A DNA stretch of 7,348 nt, taken from NCBI GenBank assembly GCA_001604265.1, contig LVBC01000099.1, positions 1 to 7,348 of the forward strand, in the 5' to 3' direction. Below are positions 1 to 5,921 of this stretch, piece after piece. The DNA is from Spirochaetales bacterium Spiro_01. GTDB lineage: Bacteria > Spirochaetota > Spirochaetia > Sphaerochaetales > Sphaerochaetaceae. The notes below the pieces were generated by a model. That model had not been told where the DNA came from. It did no database searches and was given only the letters and a program-made list of their open reading frames with translations. Numbering within the stretch: position 1 is the stretch's first letter; every line of letters begins with the position of its first letter. Both the position numbers and the translations under genes were made by a program.

Positions 1-1137
1 CTCCCCTATCCTGGCTCCGAGAGCGAGAATGCTCTTTACGAAATCGAGGTCCATGGTATCCGAGGCCATCATCAGTGGAGTGACACCGTTGTCGGAGGTC
101 TGCCCATTGATATCGAGTCCCCTCTTCAGAAGCACTCCTACCATATCGAGCTTCCTTTCGGAGCTTCCATAGATCACATAGCCCACAAGCTCCTGGAAAT
201 CGACATAGACGCCCTTCCTGCTGTAGTAGGCAAGGACATAGTCGAGAACTCCAGGCTCCAGCATGCTTGCAGCATATTCGGGCAGTGTTCCTCCAAACCT
301 ATCCCTCCTGTCGAGGTCGGCACCGGCCCTGACTGCCCTGTCAAGAAGCCTCTGGGCCTCTCCGCTGTATGCGATTGCGAAGATAAGCGGATAGCCCTGT
401 GCATTCTCGCAATTCGGATCCGCACCCAGGTCGAGCAGCTTCTCTGCGCATGAAACGTGGCCCTTCACAACTGCATAGTACAGAGGCGTCGACATGCTAA
501 CAGTGTCCACGATATCCAGATCGGCTCCCGAGAGTGCGATCAGCTCGACTGTGTCCACTCGATCTGCATCGATCGCATGAACAAGAAGCGAGTAGCCATC
601 AGAGCAGAGAACATCAGGGTCCGCTCCTCTGTCGAGCAGCTCCCTGATGACAGCGTCGCTGTGTCCTAATAGAAGAGCAGTCTCCAGACTCGTCATGCTG
701 CCAGTTCCGATATCCACCTCGATGAATGGGTCCGCTCCCAGCTCAAGAAGCTTAAGTACTGCCTGGTCGCTTCCATTCACAAGCGCATACGAGAGAGGAA
801 CCATGCCATCAGCTATCGCTTCATCGAGAGAGGCGCCTGAATCGAACACCTTCTGCAGCAGTGGAAGATCATCACTTTCGATCGCCTCAAGGTATGTGGA
901 TGTCTCGACCTCCACATCCGGCTTTGAAGCTGTCTGCTTGATATCCACGATCTCTTCTGGAACCTTTTCAGCTTCAGGCTCCACACTAGGCTCTTCGACC
1001 TTTGGGACTTCCAGACTCTGGACCTGAACCTCTTCAGCTGTTTCCAGATGAGGCTCCTCAGGCACCTTGCTGGTCTGACAGGAGACCAGGATCAGAACAA
1101 GAATCAGAGAAAGAGAAAAAAGATACTTGGTTCCCAT
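1..1137 (-). CDS. Ankyrin-repeat lipoprotein, C-terminus cut off by window edge
   Basis: Reads from the ATG at 1137 without a stop to base 1, giving 379 residues; the end lies outside the window. Residues 1-20 form a lipoprotein signal: Lys4, a hydrophobic run, then lipobox L-V-S-C with Cys20 as the lipid anchor. Residues about 21-75 are a Glu/Val/Pro-rich spacer. From about residue 79 onward there are ankyrin repeats with the usual hallmarks (TPL/PL at the helix start, LL..GAD.. at the loop): roughly 79-107, 110-138, 144-175, 180-209, 213-243, 247-279, a degenerate stretch 285-345, and a clear one from 349 (D-N-G-V-T-P-L). Ankyrin repeats bind protein partners, so a membrane-anchored scaffold or inhibitor role is likely, but the partner is unknown. 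GGAGG (1148-1144) sits 6 bases before the ATG, which supports this start. It follows trpC on the same strand after 325 bases, probably with its own promoter. Confidence 0.86.
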   Translation of the reverse strand, partial: MGTKYLFSLSLILVLILVSCQTSKVPEEPHLETAEEVQVQSLEVPKVEEPSVEPEAEKVPEEIVDIKQTASKPDVEVETSTYLEAIESDDLPLLQKVFDSGASLDEAIADGMVPLSYALVNGSDQAVLKLLELGADPFIEVDIGTGSMTSLETALLLGHSDAVIRELLDRGADPDVLCSDGYSLLVHAIDADRVDTVELIALSGADLDIVDTVSMSTPLYYAVVKGHVSCAEKLLDLGADPNCENAQGYPLIFAIAYSGEAQRLLDRAVRAGADLDRRDRFGGTLPEYAASMLEPGVLDYVLAYYSRKGVYVDFQELVGYVIYGSSERKLDMVGVLLKRGLDINGQTSDNGVTPLMMASDTMDLDFVKSILALGARIGE

Positions 1138-1143
1138 GGCAAT

Positions 1144-1161
1144 CCTCCAAAAGTCATTATA
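1144..1161 (-). promoter_or_regulatory. Candidate promoter -10 and SD of the ankyrin lipoprotein gene
   Basis: On the minus strand a perfect TATAAT occupies 1161-1156 and GGAGG occupies 1148-1144, ahead of the ATG at 1137. A start of transcription about 7 bases past the -10 (near 1149) would leave a leader of only about 12 bases beginning right at the SD. No good -35 lies 16-18 bases upstream; that position is A-rich. The SD is solid, the promoter is tentative. Confidence 0.42.
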
Positions 1162-1259
1162 GCGCAAGGAAGTGCCCTTTTTTCAGTAATTTAGATGTAG
1201 TTGCCGATGAAGACATTATCCAGATACATACGGCCCATCGACCATAGGATGGACAGTCT

Positions 1260-1320
1260 CTGCAGATGCAGCCTCACTATCCTATCATTGATAGGGGGTG
1301 TGGAAGAATCTGTCGACAGA
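1260..1320. repeat. Cluster of three short palindromes
   Basis: Three inverted repeats lie within 61 bases: CTGCA-GA-TGCAG at 1260-1271, CCTATCA-T-TGATAGG at 1281-1295, and the perfect 12-mer TCTGTCGACAGA at 1309-1320. None is followed by a T-run on either strand, so they do not look like intrinsic terminators. They differ in sequence, so they are not copies of one operator. They lie 120-185 bases upstream of the ankyrin gene start and may be binding sites, RNA structure or chance. Confidence 0.4.
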
Positions 1321-1438
1321 CAGAGAGAAGGCCGTTGAGCCACGGGTCAGCAATTTGAAGTCTTTAGGGATTTTACCTTTCCATGAACCACTTTCCAGGA
1401 CTTGGACACGATATGAACTTATTATTTTTTCAGATATA

Positions 1439-1460
1439 TATAGTCCGTTATCGGAATATA
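1439..1460 (-). other. AT-rich hairpin just after the trpC stop
   Basis: On the minus strand, two bases after the TAA stop (1465-1463), TATATTCCG (1460-1452) can pair with CGGACTATA (1447-1439) across an ATAA loop: nine positions with one mismatch. The sequence after it is TATATC then an A-rich run, not U-rich, so this is at best a weak terminator or a 3' end stabiliser for the trpC transcript. Confidence 0.3.
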
Positions 1461-1462
1461 AC

Positions 1463-2248
1463 TTACCAAGCAGCTTTCTTAAGTGCCTCCAGTGCACCTA
1501 TTCTGTCCGGAGCTCTCATCAGCGCTTCTCCGACAAGGACCGCATCCGGATGGATATCTGCAAGCGCTGCTATATCCTCAGGTCCTCTCACTCCACTTTC
1601 TGAAACGTAGAGAACATCTGAAGGAATAATGCGCCTCAGCCTTATGCTGTTCTCGATATCCACGCTGAAGTCCTTCAGGTTCCTGTTGTTCACACCTATT
1701 ATCCTTGCACCGCATTCAAGAGCGACCTCTACCTCTCTCTCATCGTGTGCCTCGACGAGAGCTGAAAGCCCAAGCTGGGAAGCGACAGAGAGATACCTTT
1801 CAATCTGCCTGGAATCCAGGATGGCCACTATAAGGAGGATGGCCTTTGCTCCGAGGACCTTTGCCTGGTGGATCATGTACTCATCGACAGTGAAATCCTT
1901 TCTGAGACAGGGCAGAGAAGTACTGGCAACAATCTCCTCGAGGTATCTGTCACTTCCAAGAAAGAAGTCCGTCTCTGTCAGCACGCTTATGGCCGAAGCG
2001 CCAGCGGCCTCATAATCCCTGGCAATCTCGAGGTATGGAAAATCGGGTGCAATGAGCCCCTTCGATGGGGATGCCTTCTTGCACTCGCAGATAAATGAAA
2101 GGTGCTCTCCTCCAAGTGCCTTCTCGAATGGAAAGTCCATGTCTGCCTTTATACCGAACGCAAGGCTTTCCATCCTCTCTGGAGAGACTTTTCTCTTGTC
2201 CTCCTCTATTCTTCTTCTTGTTGCAGCTGCCAGTGTGTCGAGAATCAT
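1463..2248 (-). CDS. trpC: Indole-3-glycerol-phosphate synthase
   Basis: Catalyses ring closure of 1-(2-carboxyphenylamino)-1-deoxyribulose 5-phosphate to indole-3-glycerol phosphate, the fourth dedicated step of tryptophan synthesis, in the cytoplasm. The 261 residues match a single-domain TIM-barrel enzyme at full length. In order: the first-strand motif C-E-C-K-K-A-S-P-S-K-G (residues about 54-64), L-R-K-D-F with the expected catalytic lysine at about 117, V-E-A-H-D with glutamate about 166, G-V-N-N-R-N about 185-190, S-E-S-G about 216-219 and the phosphate-binding V-G-E-A near 239-242. All expected active-site positions are present, so it should be active. ATG at 2248 is preferred: AAGGAG (2260-2255) is 6 bases away; an in-frame TTG at 2251 would be too close. 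There is no fused TrpF and no other trp gene in the window; it is divergent from the sugar operon. Confidence 0.95.
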   Translation of the reverse strand: MILDTLAAATRRRIEEDKRKVSPERMESLAFGIKADMDFPFEKALGGEHLSFICECKKASPSKGLIAPDFPYLEIARDYEAAGASAISVLTETDFFLGSDRYLEEIVASTSLPCLRKDFTVDEYMIHQAKVLGAKAILLIVAILDSRQIERYLSVASQLGLSALVEAHDEREVEVALECGARIIGVNNRNLKDFSVDIENSIRLRRIIPSDVLYVSESGVRGPEDIAALADIHPDAVLVGEALMRAPDRIGALEALKKAAW

Positions 2249-2306
2249 CAAAAGCTCCTTCGCCTCTACCCTAATTGTTCAGTACGTGCATTTTCAAGTG
2301 TTTTCG

Positions 2307-2326
2307 TGTTTCTTTCAACAGAAACA
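2307..2326. repeat. Inverted repeat TGTTTCT-N6-AGAAACA, operator candidate
   Basis: A perfect 7-base inverted repeat with a 6-base spacer (arms 2307-2313 and 2320-2326). The 20-base overall size suits a dimeric helix-turn-helix regulator such as those that control sugar operons. It lies 41 bases upstream of the ATPase start codon, just ahead of the candidate -35 at 2329. The same half-site recurs at 2342-2348 and, inverted, at 2373-2379. Confidence 0.5.
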
Positions 2327-2328
2327 TA

Positions 2329-2357
2329 TTTACTTGTATATTGTTTCTGTGTACAAT
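2329..2357 (+). promoter_or_regulatory. Candidate promoter of the sugar operon
   Basis: TTTACT (2329-2334) and TACAAT (2352-2357) are separated by 17 bases and match the sigma-70-type consensus at 4 of 6 and 5 of 6 positions. Transcription would begin near 2364, leaving about three bases before the ATG at 2367. An alternative -10, TATATT at 2337-2342, has a poorer -35 (TTTCAA at 2313-2318) but would give a leader of about 17 bases. Confidence 0.45.
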
Positions 2358-2379
2358 AACGTTACTATGAATAGAAACA
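2342..2379. repeat. 38-bp imperfect palindrome across the ATPase start codon
   Basis: TGTTTCT (2342-2348) and AGAAACA (2373-2379) are exact inverted copies, and the midpoint between them coincides with the centre of the perfect 8-mer TAACGTTA (2357-2364). Compared with its reverse complement, 14 of 19 half-positions agree. A second nested pair, TATTGT (2339-2344) and ACAATA (2353-2358), overlaps it. The palindrome covers the candidate -10 and the ATG, so a bound repressor would block initiation. As RNA, the outer nine bases of each side could pair (one G-U) and place the AUG in the loop. Confidence 0.5.
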
Positions 2380-3869
2380 CGCCTCCAATTCTCTCTACAA
2401 GCGGTCTGACCAAGCGATTTGGCTCATTTACCGCACTGGATCGGATGGATTTCGACCTCTACAGAGGCGAGGTCCACGCCATCGTCGGAGAGAATGGAGC
2501 TGGAAAATCCACATTCGTGAAACTGCTTTCAGGCATCTATCAGCCATCTGCAGGAAGCTTCTCGATAGATGGAAAGGAGACGAGCTTCAAGGGGCCCAAG
2601 GCCTCCATGGAGATTGTCGGTCTCGTCCATCAGGACAGAGAACTCATTCCCAACTTCACAGGCTTCCAGAACCTCTTTCTAGGAACAGAAAGCAGCAGAA
2701 TGGGCTTTCTCAGAAAGAAAGAGATGAAGAGGAGCTGCATCGAGCTGATGAAGGAGTTCCAGCTCGAGCTTGAGACGGATACTCCAGTCGAGAGGCTCTC
2801 GCCTGGCGAACAGGAGATGATAACAATCCTGAAGATACTCTCAAGGCGCACTCCAATAATCATCCTGGACGAGCCTACAGCCTCTCTCAGCCAGAAGGAG
2901 AGCGACATACTCTTCGAGCTGATAGAGTCGCTCAGGAAGCATGGTCTTTCCATAATCTACATCTCGCACAGGCTTCCAGAGGTCCTCTCGCTTTCGGACC
3001 GCATAACTGTACTCAGGAATGGAAGGAAGGTGACCACATTCGAAAATGAGAGCATCACAGAGGAGCAGCTGATCGCTGCAATGATAAATAGGGACCTCGA
3101 GAACCAGTATCCGATCATCGAGCGAGAGAAAGGCGATGAGGTCCTCGATGTCGAGGAATACACATACGAAAGAGAGAGGCTGGAGAATATCTCCTTTTCT
3201 GTAAGAAGAGGTGAAATCGTGGGCTTTGCAGGCCTTGTAGGCTCGGGAAGGACCGAACTCTTCCGCTCCTTCTTCACAGGAGCCGGAAGAACAGGAAAAG
3301 CGGTAAAGCTCGAAGGCATTCCAATCGCCTCGCACAGCCCTGGCGACAGTATCAGAAGGGGTATCGTAATGGTCCCGGAGGATAGGAGAAACGAGGGTGT
3401 CATCACATCGATGAGCGTAAAGGACAATCTTATCCTTCCCAACATGGACATCCTCTCCCGCTTTGGCTTCAGGCAGGAAAGGAGAATCGAAGAATTCTCC
3501 AGGGACATCTTCGAGAAGCTCTCGATTGCAGCTGAGAGCGACAGCCAGGCCATGAGGACCCTCTCGGGAGGAAACCAGCAGAAGGCCGCAATCGGCAAGT
3601 GGCTTGCAAAGCATGCCAAGCTCTGGATCTTCGATGAACCGACACAGGGCATCGATGTAGAGACGAAGTCGGAGATATACCGCCTGCTCGGCACCCTGGC
3701 AAGGGATGGAGCTGGAGTCGTATTCATAAGCTCCGATCTCAGGGAGCTGACAGAGCTCTGTGACCGGATCTACGTGATGAGGGACAGGAAGATCGTTGAG
3801 CAGTTCTCCAGACCATACAGCAGAGAGCAGATTCTCAGCGCCATGATAGTAGGAGTCAAGGACAGATGA
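2367..3869 (+). CDS. Sugar ABC transporter ATPase with two nucleotide-binding domains (CUT2, RbsA/MglA type)
   Basis: Powers sugar import by ATP hydrolysis on the inner face of the membrane. At 500 residues it has the normal length for a fused double-NBD protein. NBD1: Walker A G-E-N-G-A-G-K-S-T (41-49), Q-loop Gln89, signature L-S-P-G-E (144-148), Walker B I-I-I-L-D-E-P-T-A (164-172, Glu169), H-loop His201. NBD2: degenerate Walker A G-L-V-G-S-G-R-T-E (289-297), signature L-S-G-G-N-Q-Q-K (399-406), Walker B L-W-I-F-D-E-P (419-425), and S-S in place of the H-loop His (455-456). The degenerate second site is normal for this family. The ATG at 2367 is chosen because homology of the N-terminus begins directly after it; the open frame continues upstream to 2052, but only antisense to trpC. 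No SD is visible. First gene of the operon; overlaps the permease start by four bases (ATGA). Confidence 0.95.
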   Translation: MNRNTPPILSTSGLTKRFGSFTALDRMDFDLYRGEVHAIVGENGAGKSTFVKLLSGIYQPSAGSFSIDGKETSFKGPKASMEIVGLVHQDRELIPNFTGFQNLFLGTESSRMGFLRKKEMKRSCIELMKEFQLELETDTPVERLSPGEQEMITILKILSRRTPIIILDEPTASLSQKESDILFELIESLRKHGLSIIYISHRLPEVLSLSDRITVLRNGRKVTTFENESITEEQLIAAMINRDLENQYPIIEREKGDEVLDVEEYTYERERLENISFSVRRGEIVGFAGLVGSGRTELFRSFFTGAGRTGKAVKLEGIPIASHSPGDSIRRGIVMVPEDRRNEGVITSMSVKDNLILPNMDILSRFGFRQERRIEEFSRDIFEKLSIAAESDSQAMRTLSGGNQQKAAIGKWLAKHAKLWIFDEPTQGIDVETKSEIYRLLGTLARDGAGVVFISSDLRELTELCDRIYVMRDRKIVEQFSRPYSREQILSAMIVGVKDR

Positions 3870-4819
3870 AGAAGAACAGCATATCACTGATATTTTCCAG
3901 ATTCGGCACAATACTGATGCTCCTTGTCATATTCATCTCGTTCTGTCTCTTCATCGAGGGCTTCTCCTCACCGAAGAACCTGATGAATATCCTGAGGCAG
4001 ATATCCCTGCTTGCGATAATCGCAGAGGGCTTCACGATGTGCCTCATAGTCAACGAGATGGATCTCTCGTTTGCTAATGTCGCATGCCTATGCGGAATCG
4101 TCTCTGCAGGACTTGTCCTGAAGGGCCACGGCACCCTTGCAGCAGTCATGGTCCCCCTGCTGATCGGACTTGGTTTTGGCATAGCAAGCGGAGTACTTGT
4201 GACTGTAGTCGGCATATCCAGCCTCATCACAACTCTGGCCATGGGAATCCTGGCCACGGGGCTTACATACTGGTACACAGGTGGCATCTCGCTCTATGGA
4301 ACGATGCCCCAGTCATATCTCATCCTCGGAAGAGGCTACTTTGCTGGAATCCCGAGTCTGATAGTCATGATGATAATAGTGGTCATAGTTGCACATATCT
4401 TTGTCAACAGGACAAAGGCAGGCATCCATCTCCAGGCAACTGGAGCCAACAGGGAGGCTGCAAAGCTTTCCGGGATCAACACAGACCTGTACAGAATTCT
4501 TGCGCTTACGATCTGTGGTCTCGGTGCAGCTCTGACTGGCATTCTGCTTACCAGCCGTCTTGGCGCTGGCAACCCGGAAGCTGCCAGTGGCTACATGATG
4601 GACACCTTTGCAGCGGCGCTGCTCGGGACCACAGTTCTTCATATGGGGCTTGCTAGCCCCATCGGTACCATCGTCGGAGCCCTGATGATAGGTATCCTCA
4701 ACAATGGAATGACCCTTGCAGGCGCCCAGTACTACATGCAGGACGTCACAAAGGCTCTGATAATTATTCTTTCGGTATCAATTGCATCGAGCCAGGCTAA
4801 GCGGCTGGATCGCAACTAG
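3866..4819 (+). CDS. CUT2-family sugar ABC transporter permease (RbsC-like)
   Basis: Integral membrane channel of the importer, normally a homodimer bound to the double ATPase. The 317 residues contain about nine or ten hydrophobic segments (approximately 13-31, 46-65, 68-86, 92-115, 117-138, 163-180, 210-229, 244-262, 264-282, 293-308). The cytoplasmic coupling region A-T-G-A-N-R-E-A-A-K-L-S-G-I (191-204) is the hallmark of the family, and the late segment S-P-I-G-T-I-V-G-A-L through I-L-N-N-G (264-281) also fits. One oddity: the usual G-G-x-D-L-S motif after helix 2 reads N-E-M-D-L-S (63-68), which may bear on substrate choice. The start ATG overlaps the ATPase stop, suggesting translational coupling. 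Family and topology are clear; the sugar is not. Confidence 0.95.
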   Translation: MKKNSISLIFSRFGTILMLLVIFISFCLFIEGFSSPKNLMNILRQISLLAIIAEGFTMCLIVNEMDLSFANVACLCGIVSAGLVLKGHGTLAAVMVPLLIGLGFGIASGVLVTVVGISSLITTLAMGILATGLTYWYTGGISLYGTMPQSYLILGRGYFAGIPSLIVMMIIVVIVAHIFVNRTKAGIHLQATGANREAAKLSGINTDLYRILALTICGLGAALTGILLTSRLGAGNPEAASGYMMDTFAAALLGTTVLHMGLASPIGTIVGALMIGILNNGMTLAGAQYYMQDVTKALIIILSVSIASSQAKRLDRN

Positions 4820-4831
4820 GAGGCAAACCAT

Positions 4832-5854
4832 ATGAAAAAACTACTCTCTCTCATCACCATCGCATCGCTTATCCTGATGTTCTCCTGCTCCGCCAGCGCT
4901 CCGGGATCATCAGCTCCAGCAGCCGAGACCAGGGCAGCTGCCCCAGAACCAGCTACTACAGCACCTGCTCCTGTCCAGGAGGTCAAGGCAGATGTACCTG
5001 CAGCCAAGGCACTGAAGGTCGGCTTCATTGCAACGAACCTCTCTGCAGAGAGTCAGGCAAGGACAGCAAAGCAGTTCGAGAAGAGTGCAAAGGCCAAGGG
5101 CTATGAAGCAACGATCCTCAACAGCGAGGGCTCGATCGAGAACCAGGCAACCCAGATGGAGAATCTCATCCAGATGAAGGTCGATGCAATCGTAATCGCA
5201 ATGGCCCACCCAACTGAGATCAAGCCGGCAATCGAGGAAGCCAACAAGGCAGGAATCCCTGTAATCTCCATCTCAAGTGGCTACATGGATGGCCTCGTAT
5301 GCGACATCACATCCAATGACTTCGTAATGGGTGCAAAGATAACAAGCCAGCTCTTCGACTCTCTTGGACAGGAAGGAAACATCGTAGTCATCAAGTTCGT
5401 CAAGAATGCAGGCTGCAGAAAGCGCGGTGAAGTGCTCGATGCAATGCTCCCAGAGTATCCTGGCATCAAGGTCCTCGACGAGTACACAGTCGCAGGTACT
5501 GCAAGATTCATGGATGACACCCAGAACGCAATGGAGACCTTTGCAACGAAGTACGGCGACAAGATCGATGCAGTATGGACCGCCTTCGACCAGCTCGGAT
5601 ACGCCTGCTCCGATGTTCTCCAGGCCCAGGGCTACAAGGATGTGCTCGTAACAGGTGTCGATGGAAACGAGGAGACCTTCAGGAGAATCAAGGAAGGCAC
5701 CTTCTATGCGACTGTCGCACAGCCCTTCGAGGATATGGCCGACAAGGCAATTGCGATCATCGAGAAGATCGGTTCCGGTGCCGAGCCGAGAGCTGCTGCA
5801 GGTGGACAGATCGTCTACGTCGATGCACCTCTCGTGACTGCAGAGACACTCTGA
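4832..5854 (+). CDS. Sugar-binding lipoprotein of the ABC importer (RbsB-like, Peripla_BP_4)
   Basis: Captures the sugar outside the inner membrane and delivers it to the permease. The 340-residue precursor starts M-K-K with a hydrophobic stretch and a lipobox-like M-F-S-C, so Cys19 is the probable lipidated residue; Met and Phe before the Ser-Cys are looser than the classical lipobox. Residues about 20-59 are an Ala/Pro/Thr-rich tether. The two-lobed binding fold spans about 60-338, beginning with the first strand L-K-V-G-F-I-A-T (61-68). Likely ligand contacts by family position are Arg198 (K-R-G-E), Asp253 (A-F-D-Q), Asp277 (T-G-V-D-G-N) and Gln297 (V-A-Q-P). AGGAGG (4818-4823) lies 8 bases before the ATG and overlaps the permease TAG stop. 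It is followed by a strong hairpin. Confidence 0.93.
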   Translation: MKKLLSLITIASLILMFSCSASAPGSSAPAAETRAAAPEPATTAPAPVQEVKADVPAAKALKVGFIATNLSAESQARTAKQFEKSAKAKGYEATILNSEGSIENQATQMENLIQMKVDAIVIAMAHPTEIKPAIEEANKAGIPVISISSGYMDGLVCDITSNDFVMGAKITSQLFDSLGQEGNIVVIKFVKNAGCRKRGEVLDAMLPEYPGIKVLDEYTVAGTARFMDDTQNAMETFATKYGDKIDAVWTAFDQLGYACSDVLQAQGYKDVLVTGVDGNEETFRRIKEGTFYATVAQPFEDMADKAIAIIEKIGSGAEPRAAAGGQIVYVDAPLVTAETL

Positions 5855-5871
5855 AAACGGACTTTCATCCC

Positions 5872-5899
5872 GATAGCTTCCCTCCTCAGGGAAGCTATC
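5872..5899 (+). other. Perfect 12-bp intercistronic hairpin after the binding-protein gene
   Basis: GATAGCTTCCCT (5872-5883) pairs perfectly with AGGGAAGCTATC (5888-5899) around a CCTC loop. It begins 17 bases after the binding-protein stop and ends 22 bases before the kinase ATG. There is no T-run after it (ACTCCAATAG follows), so it is not a standard intrinsic terminator. A stem here would protect the upstream mRNA from 3' exonucleases and so raise binding-protein expression over the kinase, as seen in other binding-protein operons. That role is inferred. Confidence 0.75.
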
Positions 5900-5907
5900 A
5901 CTCCAAT

Positions 5908-5913
5908 AGGGAG
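5908..5913 (+). promoter_or_regulatory. Shine-Dalgarno site of the kinase gene
   Basis: AGGGAG lies 8 bases before the ATG at 5922. CTCC at 5901-5904 could pair with GGAG at 5910-5913 over a five-base loop, but four pairs are too few to argue for regulation. Confidence 0.6.
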
Positions 5914-5921
5914 ACTGTGAT

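Larger units (their letters stand above)
1138..1462. other. Gene-free gap between ankyrin gene and trpC
   Basis: These 325 bases hold no ORF with recognisable protein content; the short ORFs here overlap trpC or each other and look like noise. The part next to trpC (about 1411-1462) is AT-rich. The gap contains the promoter and SD of the ankyrin gene at its left end, three short palindromes at 1260-1320, and a weak hairpin just after the trpC stop. I looked for a tRNA-like fold and for a stem followed by a T-run and found neither. Confidence 0.6.
2249..2366. promoter_or_regulatory. Divergent intergenic region between trpC and the sugar operon
   Basis: This 118-base AT-rich region must carry signals for both directions. 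Toward trpC only the SD AAGGAG (2260-2255) is clear; I see no convincing promoter pair on the minus strand. Toward the sugar operon there is a plausible promoter at 2329-2357. Between them lie inverted repeats built on TGTTTCT/AGAAACA and a short tandem GTGTTTTC-GTGTTTCT at 2298-2313. Confidence 0.7.

Noticed and set aside
647..1027. Plus-strand ORF of 126 residues over the ankyrin gene
   Set aside because: It is Ser-rich with no domain; the opposite strand encodes a signal peptide and regular ankyrin repeats.
1138..1462. tRNA or small structured RNA gene in the gap
   Set aside because: I found no cloverleaf, no conserved T-loop sequence and no terminator-like 3' end.
1285..1603. Short ORFs on both strands in the gap and trpC tail
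   Set aside because: They start or end inside trpC in other frames, have no SD at a sensible distance and no protein-like pattern.
2249..2251. TTG as the trpC start
   Set aside because: It is only 3 bases from the SD core once the spacer is counted tightly, and the adjacent ATG has a better 6-base spacing.
2052..2366. Upstream in-frame extension of the ATPase ORF
   Set aside because: The added residues are antisense to trpC, have no family similarity, and the ABC homology begins right after the ATG at 2367.
3233..3259. Inactivating mutation in the second Walker A of the ATPase
   Set aside because: Arg in place of the Walker A Lys (G-S-G-R-T-E) is the usual state of the second domain in this sugar ATPase family.
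2841..3911. Long minus-strand ORF (356 residues) opposite the ATPase gene
   Set aside because: It has no recognisable domain, is rich in Cys, Leu and Ser as expected of antisense reading, and lies fully over a gene with every motif intact. The same holds for the 256-residue ORF at 2957-3727.
5872..5910. Intrinsic terminator between binding-protein and kinase genes
   Set aside because: The stem is strong but no T-run follows, and the kinase continues the operon in the same direction only 22 bases on.
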